DNA of 64,000 bases, taken from NCBI GenBank assembly GCA_964019335.1, contig OZ025674.1, positions 558,001 through 622,000 of the forward strand. Direction: 5' to 3'. The translations under genes and the position numbers were made by a program. Source of the stretch: Diplonema japonicum (taxonomy: Eukaryota; Euglenozoa; Diplonemea; Diplonemida; Diplonemidae). The notes below the pieces were generated by a model. That model was not told where the DNA came from. It made no database searches and was given only the letters and a program-made list of their open reading frames with translations. Shown one piece after another: positions 8,746 through 19,433 of the stretch. Every line of letters starts with the position of its first letter. Position 1 is the first letter of the stretch.

Positions 8746-9735
8746 ATGAAGCGGGTGCTACGACCATCCCCTGGGAGTGGAATCGGGAACGGAGGTCAGT
8801 GCACAGCCCTATCGGGGCCTGGGGGTCGTCGTGCATCTACTGTAGATGCCGAGGCCGCGATGTTGCCGACATTAACAAGTGTCCCTGACCTCGCTACACA
8901 GCCTACTCCGGAGTTTCAGCCAGTTGAGCATGACGCGGTGCACCTTTTGCGGAGGACGTTGAGCCCTGTGCAACGGCATAGGGTATCCAACACGGAGCTG
9001 ACACTCGGTCACACGTACAGGGAGAATGGGCTGCGGTTGAACGAGCAGAGAAGGATGGTTGATGAGGGCTGGAAGACACGTCAGATGGCCATGGCGAATG
9101 TTGTGGGGCTGCTGTCGTGTGAGGAGAAGTACCGGATAGAAATAGAGAATTCCAGTGTGAGCGAAATGGGAAAGCTGCTGTGTGCCTTCCAGCATAAGTG
9201 GGTTGTCTGTCAGGAACGGTGGCGCGCCCTTGAGATGGTGGTGGAGAACGAGGCTCTGCTCCGCCAGGATATCGTCCAACTTGAGCAGGGCGAGCGTGCC
9301 AACATAGGTCTGCACGCTGTGAGGTTCTTTGCAGCACAGTACCAGGACTGCATGAGTCCGGGCGTCAAGAGCTTCAGACCGCTTCCTCCAATTAAGAAAG
9401 AGTTGCTTTTCAGTGCCGCAGATGTGCACCCTCCAAAGGGGGTCTATCGCGAGATCCCGCTCAGCAAGCTAATCAAAGAGGCTGCCCCAAAGGTACACTG
9501 GACACCATCCGCCTGCAGCAAGGTACTAGCAAAGCTCCTGTCTGTTGGCATCCGCACACCTAAAGACATTTTCGTTCACCCCACCGACATCAACACAACA
9601 CTGCGCAACGCGGGTCACCGTACTTTGCTGCCCTCCACCGTCGACATCCTGTCTACCCTCGCTGAGGCGCAGGCAGACGACTGCTCCCCACAGCGCAGAA
9701 GGAAGCCGTCTTTAACCAGAAGGCTTCGATTCTGA
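8746..9735 (+). CDS. Hypothetical protein with helical core
   Basis: Single-exon, 329 aa. The start is the first in-frame ATG downstream of the ATCTCAG acceptor near 8726. Residues ~85-215 are helical and charged, possibly coiled coil (LGHTYRENGL through VENEALLRQDIVQLEQ). The C-terminal ~90 residues (VHWTPSACSKVLAKLL through TVDILSTLAEAQ) look like a small folded module. No known family is recognised. It lies 84 nt after the membrane-protein gene and 75 nt before the next start. Confidence 0.6.
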   Translation: MKRVLRPSPGSGIGNGGQCTALSGPGGRRASTVDAEAAMLPTLTSVPDLATQPTPEFQPVEHDAVHLLRRTLSPVQRHRVSNTELTLGHTYRENGLRLNEQRRMVDEGWKTRQMAMANVVGLLSCEEKYRIEIENSSVSEMGKLLCAFQHKWVVCQERWRALEMVVENEALLRQDIVQLEQGERANIGLHAVRFFAAQYQDCMSPGVKSFRPLPPIKKELLFSAADVHPPKGVYREIPLSKLIKEAAPKVHWTPSACSKVLAKLLSVGIRTPKDIFVHPTDINTTLRNAGHRTLLPSTVDILSTLAEAQADDCSPQRRRKPSLTRRLRF

Positions 9736-9776
9736 ATTCGTATGTTGTTTTTTCCAAAACATGTTGCTGCCTTGGT

Positions 9777-9796
9777 TTTTTGTTCTTATATTTCAG
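9777..9796 (+). promoter_or_regulatory. Inferred trans-splice acceptor
   Basis: A T-rich tract ends TTATATTTCAG, 14 bases before the ATG at 9811. It looks exactly like an intron 3' end, but no matching 5' exon is present. Confidence 0.5.
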
Positions 9797-9810
9797 TGTC
9801 CTCACAACAC

Positions 9811-12800
9811 ATGCACGACACACTCAGTACTAAGATGGCGTCTCTAAAAGTCAAGCTGGGGAAGGGCGCTTCTGTGAAAGGGACATACCTCAGCAGACGA
9901 GAGGCTGCGTATATGATCAACCCGAAGGTGTACATCGAGGTTAATGGTGCCAAAGTGGGCGCCTCAGAGAAAGTGGAGAAGACGAGGGACCCCAACTGGG
10001 ACGCCACTGTGGTGTGCAGCGACATCCCGAAAGGTGCAAAGCTCGCAACAGGGAAGATTCGGTTCAATGTTGTTCATGCTAATAACTATGGTGGCGAGGA
10101 GATGACTGTTGGGCACGTCGCTGTTCCCATCAATATGTGTAAGGAGAATGAGATGATAGAACTCAAGCTACTATCTGATGATACTCAAGAGGAGCACGGT
10201 GGAACGTTGACAGCATCATGGGAATTCAAAGAGGCGCCCCCGACGCCTGAACAGGCACCGGCATCAGTACCCGATCCTGTCCCTGCTGTTTCTGCTCCCT
10301 CTCCCGTGCAAAAGAAGTCGGGTGAAGATGATGAGCAGGCAGCAAAAGCTGCTCTCATCAGGGAGATGGAAGAACAGGACAAGAAAGAAGCCATTCGCCA
10401 GGCGGAGCTAGATGAGCTGAATAAAAAACGAGATGCACTGCTAGCATCTCTCTCCTCAGGTACAGGACAGGCAACAAATCCCTTGCAGCAGCCGCCGTCT
10501 CAATCACGGCCACTACAGCAGTTAGAAGCACAGCAACCCAAGCCAGTGCAGCAGCCCCAGCCACAAGTACAGCAACCTCAGCCAGTGCAGCAGCCTCAAG
10601 TACAGCAACCCCAGCCAGTGCAGCAGCAGTCTCAAGTACAGCAGCAGCCTCAACCACAAATGCAGCTAGCGCAGCCTGCTCCCGTGACACACATCCCTCT
10701 GTCACAACAGCAAATGGATCAGCCTCCTTCAATGTCTGCTAGGGTTGTTCAACATCCAGCGCAACCACTTGCCACACAGCCAGTTAAGATAGAGCAAGTT
10801 CTGCAGCAGGCCCCCACGGAGCAGCAGCTTGTAGTCGATGCACCTGTAGAGAGGCGGCCAGATTTGCGGGTTCAAACACAGCAGTCTCGACAGGCCAGCC
10901 CCCAGCCCACTCCTACCAGACCGCCGAAATCGCCCTCGCTCACGGATACAGCAAAAGGAACTGTTGCCCGCGGGGATCCGGGTAGCACGAGGTCCAGCGA
11001 GCCAATAGTTGCCATGGAAGTCGTCAAAAAGACAGCAAACCCTGAGGTGGATAAGAAGATCGCGGAGCTGCTGAGGAAAAAACAAGAAGCTGTGAATGAC
11101 GAACGTTACCTTGAAGCACAAAGGCTGAAGGAGGAAATAGATGCGTTTCAGAAACAGGCTGAACGGTCATTCGAGAAGTCAAGAACGACGATAGCTACTG
11201 GGGGCAAGGTTACGATTGTGCGCAGGCTTGACCTCGCTAGTGGGCGCGTCATTTCTGTTGGCGATGTTGGAGAGGTTATTTCAGCACCTGGGAAGCCTGC
11301 TGTCGTGCAGTTCGCAGCTGCCGATGTGTGCTTCGCAACCGACGGGGACGATGTTGAACCTATTAAAGCACCAGTGTCCTCTACCATCCCAGGGCTACCC
11401 TCCGCTGTGGCAAGAGAAGCAGCCCATCGTCAAGCAGTTGCTGACGCACCTGTGCAGAAAGAGTTTATTCAAGGAGCCCCCGTAAGGTCTAAGAGGCTCA
11501 TCCAGTTTGAGAACGGGAAGAGTGTGGAGAAAGGAGCCCTCGGGTACGCGATCAAGGTACCTGGGAGCCTTGCCATCGTGAAGGTGAACGGCTGTGTGTT
11601 TTCAGTTGACGACGGCGACGTCGAGTTGTACACGGAACCTAAGAAGGTGAGCATCAGTGAACCTCCTAGAGTTTATGAGGCTCCCAGAATGTCGGGCGAC
11701 GTCAGCATCCCATGGGTGGAAGTGCCGCAGCACATCTCTCTTACACCAGGCCGTGAATTTCGACAGACAGAAGTACCCATGCACACCCCCTCAAGCATGG
11801 GACACGTGGCGTACCCTGAGCAATCATATGGCATGAACGTTGATGTCACGGAGCTTCCTCAGGTGGCACAGGGACAGTACCACGTTGTGGTGTGCCCTGC
11901 GGACGGCGTAGACATTGTGATACGAAACATCCACCCACAAGACACCGTCATGAAGTTGAAGAGGCTCGTCCAGAAGGCGAACAACGTTGCTGCATCCCAG
12001 CAGTGCCTTAGCCAGGAGCTTGTAAACGGAAGTATGTGCACGCTGGACGACAGGCGCACGTTAGCTAGCTACGACGTGCGCACGGGCGACAGGCTTGTTC
12101 TAACGATACCTACAGGTGTGGTGCCTATCTCGTTCAGGCTTCCTAATGGCAGGCTGTGCAAGATGTCCGGAGTGAAGCTGGATGATACAGTGCTGGCCGT
12201 GAAAAGGAAGATTCACGACATTGCCAACATCCCCATATCGAGGCAGCGACTGGTTCTTGGTAGCACTGGGGAAGAACTACAAGATAGGAAAACACTGTCG
12301 ATGAGCAAGGTAGTGGCTGGCAGTGAGGTGTTCATTGAGGAGAAGGACGGGCGGAAGACAGGTGCAGTGCGTGTCGGCGCATTGAGGCTGCACGTTATTG
12401 ATGAGATTGGTGATCGCGAGTCACGGACTTTTGGGCGCAGCCTGCCTCTGCATTGCAGTGCTGATGACACAGTGATGAGCGCAAAAAGGTTCTTGGGAGG
12501 GAGGCTGGGCATAGGAGCTCAGGCCCTAGAACTTCGCCATCATGGCGTGCCCTTGAGAGACATGCAGAAGATGCGCGATGTGCTGCAGGGAAGCACGACG
12601 GGGCTCAGCCTTGCGTACAAGACAGCGACTCATTCACACTCTGACCTCCACCAGCAGGTCACCGATCTGCGCGCTACAGCATCCACCCTTGCTTCCCGCA
12701 ACGCTGCCCTAAACACCTCCATCTCGACCATCCGCGACAGAAACTACGGTTTCTCACCCGACCCCTACAGTCACATCCACAACATGCAAGCAAGGCAGAC

Positions 12801-12822
12801 TTCCCCGAGAAGGAACTTTTAG
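9811..12822 (+). CDS. C2 - Gln/Pro repeat - UVR - SH3-like - triple ubiquitin-like protein
   Basis: Single exon, 1,003 aa. Residues ~9-135 form a C2 domain (LKVKLGKGASVKG, NPKVYIEVN, TRDPNWDATV) of the lipid or Ca2+-binding type. A Gln/Pro tandem-repeat linker follows. Residues ~411-445 match a UVR helical hairpin (AVNDERYLEAQRLKEEI). Two related beta-rich units follow at ~467-515 and ~560-610 (VGDVGEVISAPGKPAVVQF and KGALGYAIKVPGSLAIVKV), possibly SH3/KOW-like. The C-terminal third has three ubiquitin-like folds at ~690-770, ~771-850 and ~853-930. No di-glycine end is seen, so they are probably interaction modules. It likely acts as a scaffold at membrane or cytoskeleton. The combination is not one I recognise. 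Confidence 0.7.
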   Translation: MHDTLSTKMASLKVKLGKGASVKGTYLSRREAAYMINPKVYIEVNGAKVGASEKVEKTRDPNWDATVVCSDIPKGAKLATGKIRFNVVHANNYGGEEMTVGHVAVPINMCKENEMIELKLLSDDTQEEHGGTLTASWEFKEAPPTPEQAPASVPDPVPAVSAPSPVQKKSGEDDEQAAKAALIREMEEQDKKEAIRQAELDELNKKRDALLASLSSGTGQATNPLQQPPSQSRPLQQLEAQQPKPVQQPQPQVQQPQPVQQPQVQQPQPVQQQSQVQQQPQPQMQLAQPAPVTHIPLSQQQMDQPPSMSARVVQHPAQPLATQPVKIEQVLQQAPTEQQLVVDAPVERRPDLRVQTQQSRQASPQPTPTRPPKSPSLTDTAKGTVARGDPGSTRSSEPIVAMEVVKKTANPEVDKKIAELLRKKQEAVNDERYLEAQRLKEEIDAFQKQAERSFEKSRTTIATGGKVTIVRRLDLASGRVISVGDVGEVISAPGKPAVVQFAAADVCFATDGDDVEPIKAPVSSTIPGLPSAVAREAAHRQAVADAPVQKEFIQGAPVRSKRLIQFENGKSVEKGALGYAIKVPGSLAIVKVNGCVFSVDDGDVELYTEPKKVSISEPPRVYEAPRMSGDVSIPWVEVPQHISLTPGREFRQTEVPMHTPSSMGHVAYPEQSYGMNVDVTELPQVAQGQYHVVVCPADGVDIVIRNIHPQDTVMKLKRLVQKANNVAASQQCLSQELVNGSMCTLDDRRTLASYDVRTGDRLVLTIPTGVVPISFRLPNGRLCKMSGVKLDDTVLAVKRKIHDIANIPISRQRLVLGSTGEELQDRKTLSMSKVVAGSEVFIEEKDGRKTGAVRVGALRLHVIDEIGDRESRTFGRSLPLHCSADDTVMSAKRFLGGRLGIGAQALELRHHGVPLRDMQKMRDVLQGSTTGLSLAYKTATHSHSDLHQQVTDLRATASTLASRNAALNTSISTIRDRNYGFSPDPYSHIHNMQARQTSPRRNF
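10540..10662 (+). repeat. Gln/Pro coding tandem repeat
   Basis: Imperfect repeats of a CAGCCxCARGTRCAGCAR-like unit encode QQPQPVQQPQVQQ-type sequence in the linker after the C2 domain. Slippage-prone. Confidence 0.85.
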
Positions 12823-12991
12823 TTTGAAATGATTGTTAGAAATAGAATCCTCCCCTTCAGTGTTAGTTTGTGTTAATACATGGTTAAGGAGCATCCACTC
12901 CCTTCTTTTCCCCTTGTTTACATGTTACCGCTCCCTCGGTTTCTGCTTCTTAGATCTTATTCGTAGCAAGACCACTGCGCAGAATACACTT

Positions 12992-14129
12992 ATGTTTAAA
13001 AAGGTAAACGCACTGCATTGTAAGCCACGTGTAAAAATGAACAGTCTTGGGTGGGTAGCGGTAGGTGGCATTGTGGCCGCAATTGTGTTGCTTCGGTCGC
13101 AGCAGTACAGGTATAGTGGCCTTGTATAGGGTTCATGGGACACAGGTTGCTGTACTTTCCGCAGTTCGGGTTTCAAGAAGCGAAGATGGCGACACCGGAG
13201 GACTTCCAAAAGCGCAACTGGAAGAAGGTAACATAGAATTCATGTGACAACAAGCCACAGGTTGATATCGAAGTGAACAGCAAGATCAGCCTCGGCGGAT
13301 ATTTCATGATGTGGCCACACGAAGGTCACACAGTTGGTGATACGTGGAAGAGGGTCCCCACTATCCTCTACCTCCATGGGAATGCTGGGAATATCGGCCA
13401 TAGGCTACCCATTGCTTTCTCGCTTCAGGAAGCAAGTAAATGTAATGTAATGTTTGTTGCGTACCGTGGGTTCAGAGGCAGCACTCATGAGGCGCCCTCA
13501 GAGTCAGGTTTGATCGAAGATGGCGTCCACGCTCTTAAGTGGTTAAAGACGAGTGGTGTCGACACCTCAAAGGTGTTCCTCATGGGCACTTCGCTAGGCG
13601 CCGCCGTCACCTTAGGTGCTGCTACGAAGTCCCCTATCATGCTCAAGGGTCTCATTATCGAAAACACTTTTACTTCTATCAGCGACATGACCGACGTTCT
13701 TCTCAGTAAGGCTGTTAGGCAAGTCTCGCAACGCGTTACTGCCAACCAGCAGTTGACAACCTCGGTTCCTACAAAAACAGCCTATTCTTGCCTGTTGTTC
13801 TTTGTTACATCCCTCCCCACCATCTGGAAAGTACTGAAACCTGTGCTCCTTGCACTGAATTGGAATTCTATTGAACGTATTCGCCGCCTCCCCGAGCAAC
13901 AGAACATCCTGTTCTTGTCGGGCACCAGGGACGAGCTCATCCCTGTAGACCACATGAACACTCTGTTTGCTGAGTGCAGCAGTAAACAAAAGAAATTCAT
14001 CAGCTTCCCTTTTGGTATGTACACTCACTGAGAAACCTTATCTTCATAGGGCACCACAACGATACGTACTGTCAGCCGTCATGGGATTCACAGATAGCAG
14101 AATGGATAAACACTTGCTTAGAGAAGTAG
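12992..14129 (+). CDS. Alpha/beta hydrolase of ABHD13/BEM46 type (4 exons)
   Basis: Exons 12992-13110, 13146-13227, 13261-14014 and 14050-14129 join to 344 aa. The introns are 35, 33 and 35 nt (phases 2, 0, 1). An N-terminal signal anchor (GWVAVGGIVAAIVLL) is followed by the hydrolase fold. HGNAGN is the oxyanion loop, GTSLGAA holds the nucleophile Ser, SGTRDELIP the acid, and GHHNDTY the catalytic His. That last motif is created only by splicing out the third intron, which strongly supports the model. BEM46/ABHD13 proteins are membrane-anchored serine hydrolases of poorly known substrate. An alternative start is the in-frame ATG at 13037; 12992 is the first ATG after the GCGCAG acceptor. Confidence 0.9.
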
Positions 14130-14204
14130 CTGCACTTGGCTGCTCTTGTTTAATCGAGATTGGTGAACTCTCATATTTTGAGCATCACTACATAACAGGA
14201 AGGA

Positions 14205-15425
14205 ATGGAGGGTTCGCAAGAAGAGGTGCTGCAGTCCAGCGAGGACATGGCCGGTGAAGTGCGTTCAGGATGGCAAAAGATGATCGAAGGCTATGTCACC
14301 TTGCAGAGAGCTTTGAGCGACGTAGAGGCGGCAAAGGAGCAGCAGAACGCACTGGCGGGACTTATGAGATACAGCAAGATCTTAACCGCAAGCATGTTGG
14401 CACATGTGTCTAGGTACAAGAATGTACGGCGGAAGGCGACAACCATGGACTTTTCGTGGGGTCTGGAGGAACCTGTTCAGCCTGCTACGAGATTCACATA
14501 TGACGAGCCATGTGAGCCGATGCCCTTCATAGGGGGCACTGCTGCAGAGGAGCAAGGACTTCTGAGGAACATGGTTTACACACTTGGGACAGAGCTCAGC
14601 AAGGAGATAAGAGATCGGAGTATCGCATCCTCTGTTGAAGCATCGCTTGCTTCCATTGCGGCCACCAGTAGGAGAGACGTGGAACTGTCGTTCGCACTAA
14701 AGAACAGGCTAAAGGAAGTCGATGTGCCGTTCAGCGATGTCGAGAAGAGCAGAGCAGCCGTCGCTGACGTGATGGCGGCAAACACGGCGTTGAAGGATCG
14801 CAGCGACAGGCTGCGTGCGGATTGCCTGAAGTTGGGTGGTGACAAGTTTACGCTTCTGGGAGACAAATCCCTCATGCTTACCAAGATCAGAGACTTAGAA
14901 AAACAAATCCATAACTTGACAGAAGACAATGGGCGCTATCGAAAGATAGCTAGCCTAGCGCGGCACAAGAACCCACAGTCGCAGAAGGCAAAAACAAAAG
15001 GGACAATAACAGTGGGAGGCATCGAGATGGAACCAGAGGTGGTGCAATGGCTGAAGGAGATGTATGTCTCGCTGAGCACCGAAGTGGAGCAGCCTGTCGA
15101 GGAGGTCGAAGGCCACACCGGTTCAGTGTTCTCGGAGTACATAAGAAACCTGCGTGCAGACGCGCCGGCTACACCAGGGGGAGCTGCTTCTTATTTTGAT
15201 TTAGTATTCCGCAACATCTATAACACCACAGACGAATATAAAAATGAAAACAAAAGGAACGGGACGTGGCACCAAGAAGGCAAAGGGCGAGAAGCAAAAG
15301 ACCTCATTCAAGCGGGCATACCTCACCAAGGCGCAGGCAGCACGCCGACTCCAGGTGACAAATGCAGAGTTCGAAAGATTAGTAATCCTGAAGGGGATCT
15401 ACCCCAGGGAACCCAAGCGATTTGA
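14205..15425 (+). CDS. Hypothetical coiled-coil protein; 3' end unresolved
   Basis: The start at 14205 follows a CATAACAG acceptor seven bases upstream. The protein is alpha-helical with coiled-coil stretches (for example the region around SDRLRADCLKLGGDKF and LTKIRDLEKQIHNLTED). No family is recognised. The open frame runs 182 nt into the first exon of the Pescadillo gene, in another frame. A possible GTATG intron at 15062-15092 (31 nt) would instead give a stop 17 codons later, near 15145. Both 3' ends are plausible and only cDNA can decide. The N-terminal ~280 codons are secure. Confidence 0.65.
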   Translation: MEGSQEEVLQSSEDMAGEVRSGWQKMIEGYVTLQRALSDVEAAKEQQNALAGLMRYSKILTASMLAHVSRYKNVRRKATTMDFSWGLEEPVQPATRFTYDEPCEPMPFIGGTAAEEQGLLRNMVYTLGTELSKEIRDRSIASSVEASLASIAATSRRDVELSFALKNRLKEVDVPFSDVEKSRAAVADVMAANTALKDRSDRLRADCLKLGGDKFTLLGDKSLMLTKIRDLEKQIHNLTEDNGRYRKIASLARHKNPQSQKAKTKGTITVGGIEMEPEVVQWLKEMYVSLSTEVEQPVEEVEGHTGSVFSEYIRNLRADAPATPGGAASYFDLVFRNIYNTTDEYKNENKRNGTWHQEGKGREAKDLIQAGIPHQGAGSTPTPGDKCRVRKISNPEGDLPQGTQAI

Positions 15426-17185
15426 TGGATCGAGCGGAAAGGACAAGACATACTACTTCACCAAAGACGTGTTGTGGTTGGACAGAGAGCCCATGCTGCA
15501 GAAGATGAGAGAGTTTTCCACCTACAAAAAGAAGCTCACCAGATTGAAGGGCAGGCGTGCCACCTTTGATGCAGCGGCATTCGAGAAGACACACAAACCC
15601 GAACTTCAGCACTCTCTCAGCACCATTATCAAGGAAAGGTACCCCACTTTCCTTGACGCCCTCAGAGACTGTGACGATGCCCTGACCCACATTTTTCTGT
15701 ACGCGTCCCTGCCCCCGAGGGTGGCGTCCGACAGCACCATCGAGGGACACACGTTCCTTACCTCAGCAATGTCCGATCAGTGCAAGGAGGTACGTGACAG
15801 GTGGCTGAAGTACGTCAGCTCTATGAAGAACGTGAAGAAGGCCTTCATCTCCATTAAGGGCATCTACTACCAGGCTACAGTGAAGGGTGAATCGATCACA
15901 TGGCAGTGCCCTTACGAGTTCACCTCCAAGCCACCTAAGGATGTTGTGTACCGTGTCCTTATATCATTCTTGGAGTTCTACCTGCAGCAGATGCGCTTTA
16001 TCTTGTTCAAGCTGGAACACGACCAGAAGGTGGAGGCCGAGCGTCAGGAGCTGGAAGAGAACGATGGTGAGGAGGCTGAAAACTTCCCTGTCAGCGAACA
16101 GGAGCAGGAGCTTGCCGCGAAGCATAAAAGGCACAGCGAGCTTCTTAAGGGACTTGTTTTCTGCGTGTCGAGGGAGGTGCCGAAAATGCATATCAAATTC
16201 ATTGTCGAGTCCTTTGGTGGTGTGGTCGTCGATGCGATGAAAAAGGGTGTGACCCACTGTGTCATGGACAGGCCCAAGCTGCCACCTGGTGAAACAAAGG
16301 TATGCTTACATCAGGCATAACACCTCTTCGCAGCAAGTGGGTGTTGACTACGTACAGCCGCAGTGGCTCTTCGACTGCGTGAATGCAAAGGTATGCCAAG
16401 ATAATAAAGACACATGCAACAGGGACTGCTGCCTGTGGAAGAATACTTGCTGGGGAAGAACCTCCCGTCTCACGTCTCTCCCTTCCGTATCTCGATCGCT
16501 GATGACGCAGAGGAGAATGAGGAGCTCGAGCATGCTGTGGCGGCGGATAGGCGTATTCAAGATAAGGACATCCCCGACAGAGTGCACGAGATCAGGCGCA
16601 TGCTGGACCCCTCGTACAACAAGGCGACCCACACTGCTGATGTCCACTTGTCCGATGACGATGAGGATGATGAGGCGGTGCAAGACGAGGCAGATGCCGA
16701 CGACAGCTCGTTCGAGGAGGATGAGGAAAGCAGCTTCGACCCGGACGAGCACGTGAAAGAGGAAATCAAGAGGACCTCCGCCTCGAAGAAACGTCTCCAG
16801 AAGCAGCTTGCAACAGGTGACAACAAACCTTCAGAGGAGGCTGTGGTTGCAAAGAAGCGTGCGAAGCTGGCAAGTAAGAAGGCTGAAAAGAGCGGCTTGG
16901 ACGTGAATGACAGGAAGAAGAGAAAGCTTGAAGAGATGGCTGCGAAGGAAGAGGCTGACAAGGAGTTCAAGGAGGCAGTGATGCCCACAAAAGCGAGAAA
17001 GCTGTACAAGGCAATGAAGTTCGGTATCAACAAGCGCAAGAAGGAGCTCAATGAGATCGAGGACCGCCGTGAAATGGTATGCTGTACATCAACTCAACCC
17101 AGCCCATCAACAGATCCGCACCGGCGAAGCCAAATTCGATAGCAAATCCCGCACTCTGAAAATCTCGAAGAAGTCAAAGAAATAA
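15244..17185 (+). CDS. PES1: Pescadillo homolog, 60S ribosome biogenesis (4 exons)
   Basis: Exons 15244-16299, 16334-16390, 16423-17076 and 17114-17185 join to 612 aa, close to the usual ~590. The introns are 34, 32 and 37 nt, all phase 0. The Pescadillo N-terminal domain is clear (SFKRAYLTKAQAARRLQ, CILKGIYPREP-like, FLDALRDCDDALTHIFLYA). The BRCT domain spans exons 1-2 and ends YVQPQWLFDC. The acidic then lysine-rich C-terminus is typical. In the PeBoW complex (with Bop1 and WDR12) the protein acts in nucleolar maturation of 27S pre-rRNA and 60S subunits. The ATG lies 11 nt after an AACACCACAG acceptor, inside the 3' end of the preceding open frame. Confidence 0.95.
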
Positions 17186-17450
17186 ATAAGCATGTAACAC
17201 AAGCCCGCCACCACTTTTGTTTTTCATAATATATCACAAATCATTCTCTGCTATCACCGTTTTTTTATCTCTCTTTCTCGTTTTTTTTTTCTTTTCCCCT
17301 TTTTTTCTTTCGCCTATTTCAGCGTTTCCTCTCGTTACCCCTTTGTCATTTTCCTTTTTCTTTTTCTTATTCTTTTCTTTTTGTTTTGCAAGTTTTCGTA
17401 CCCGTTTTTCTCACCTACGAGATTGCGTACGTAACACACACAGCTCGTAG
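17186..17450. other. T-rich intergenic spacer
   Basis: Long T and CT tracts end in an ACACACAGCTCGTAG acceptor region just before the next ATG. This is probably the polypyrimidine signal for processing of both flanking mRNAs. No other feature is seen. Confidence 0.5.
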
Positions 17451-19383
17451 ATGCTGAGCATCGAGCGGAATAAGGAATTTGAGAAGCTAAGAAAGCAGTA
17501 TGTAGAGCAGAAGAGTAAGACAAAGAATAAGACTGATGGGGAGATGATCAGTGTGGGGGAAGAGCGCAAGCTGCGTGGGTGGGGACATGGAGAGTCGCCC
17601 GAGAGCACCAGGGTGCTGCTGTCGACTCGGTCGCTGCCGAAGGCGTTGAAGGTGTTCGGGCTGTCTGCTGCGACACAAAGGGAGAATGAAGGCCGTTTGC
17701 ATGCTCGGCAGCTATCTGCAAAGATACTCCAAAAAGGTTCCAGCAACACACAACCCAGCCCCCCAAGGCGTTTGACTACTCGTCCCCCGTGCCACGTCGT
17801 GCTCGACACCTCGCGTCACAGAAGCGTGGAAAGCAGCGACCTCCCCTCCTTTGAGATACTCACCCCTACTGCAGCCACTCAGAAGAAAGAAGCTCAGGCA
17901 CAAGACGCCTCTCAGGCAGAGGAAACTAAACTCGTTCCCCATCCCCCTTCCGTTCCCTGCCACTACCCTTCTACGCGCGATGCCGCAAATCACCTTCGCA
18001 CACAGTTGAAGCACCTCATCGCCACTTCTTCCGAAAGGATCGAGCACTGCAAGAACGGTGACACCTTCCTCCCCGACCCCCCTAAGCCCCGCAGTCTCGC
18101 CTCTGACGATGAGGTACGCCCGGAAGACATTTTCCAGTTGACCTCCATGCACGAGACGCTGCACTCTGTTGAGACACCCCTGATACCTGTGTCCGCAAAG
18201 GATGTCATTCAAGGCACCACTATGCAGGACCTTCAGGTGACACTCGGGCCTGGTGCGGGCAGCACAGCAGCGTCTGAGGCATCTCCCCCTATGTCGCCAA
18301 TAAACAGTAGGCCGGCTACTGCCAAGCGCAAACCATCTGACCATAAGGAATTTGTACAGGTATCACGGTTTAAAAGAGAAATGCATCAAATCACCGTACA
18401 GCAACTTCGGAGCGAGAGGCACGACTTCCTCAAAGCAGCAACAACGAGCATTGAGAGGTACAACGTGCAGAGGCACCAGATGCACAAGATGAAGCGGACG
18501 ACGCTGCAGGTATGATGAAGTGTGGTAGTAACGCACCGTACAGTCGAACTTGAAGCGGTCATGGGAGAAAGCGTTGCGTCTCATGATGCGAGCAGTCACG
18601 GAAGAGCTTGAGAAGCAATCTGCTGCAGAAAGACAGCACGCATACCGAGATATGTTCCTCCGGTTTGAAAAGAACGTGAAGGAACACTTCGTGAGGACGT
18701 TGTCGTTGGGAACTCGCCAGATCCTTGAAGAACTGCGTGGGTTCTTCATGGACGAGTGTGTGTCCACAGACGTAAAGAGGTTTGAGGGTCTGCTGTGCCT
18801 GCTGACAGGGAGCAGGTTCCTGCTCGACGACTCTGTTTCCGTGCTGTACAGCATCAAGCACTTGTTTCACGTCAGCGATCAGCAGTTTGCTGACCAGCTC
18901 CGTAGCAAGATGCGAGGTGTCCTTGACAAATGGGAGGACAACATGGAGACAAAGGTGCTCCCCACCAACGATGAGAATGCTTTGGACTGGGTTCTGCAAC
19001 TGCACCACTCATACGTAGGCAGCAGCACCATTGCGTGGGTTTTGCTTGATGCGTCCAACAGCTCTGAGCAGCAGTGCTTAGATTGGGTGAAGCACCTGTC
19101 TAATAACCCTGCAGCTCTCCCCAAGATAGCGGTAGCGTTGACAAGTGTTGACCCCCAGCAAATATCGCAGCAGATTATATCGTGGGCCATCAACAACCCT
19201 TTCCTCTCCGCCCTCCTCCCTCAGCCATGGCTAGCTAGCTGCCGCTTGCAATTATCAAAAAAGCCAGTTCCGCCGAAAGAGCGCAAATCATCGAAGTACG
19301 ACCTACTTGGCAAGATGAAGCGAAAGAAGAGTTTTATTTCAACACCAGCGCGTCATACTGTCTTCAATGACATTAGTAGTTAG
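17451..19383 (+). CDS. Hypothetical protein, disordered N-half and helical C-half (2 exons)
   Basis: Exons 17451-18509 and 18544-19383 (34-nt phase-0 intron, GTATG ... TAGTAAC ... ACAG) join to 632 aa. The N-terminal ~290 residues are low-complexity, rich in Pro, Ser and Thr. From ~300 a helical, possibly coiled-coil segment (VSRFKREMHQITVQQLRSE) leads into a folded helical domain (~360-590) with the pattern FEGLLCLLTGSRFLLDD. The C-terminus is basic. I do not recognise a family. Confidence 0.7.
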
Positions 19384-19433
19384 TAATCTTGTCTTTTTGT
19401 TGCCTCGCGCAGCTCATTTCACAAGCTTCATGC

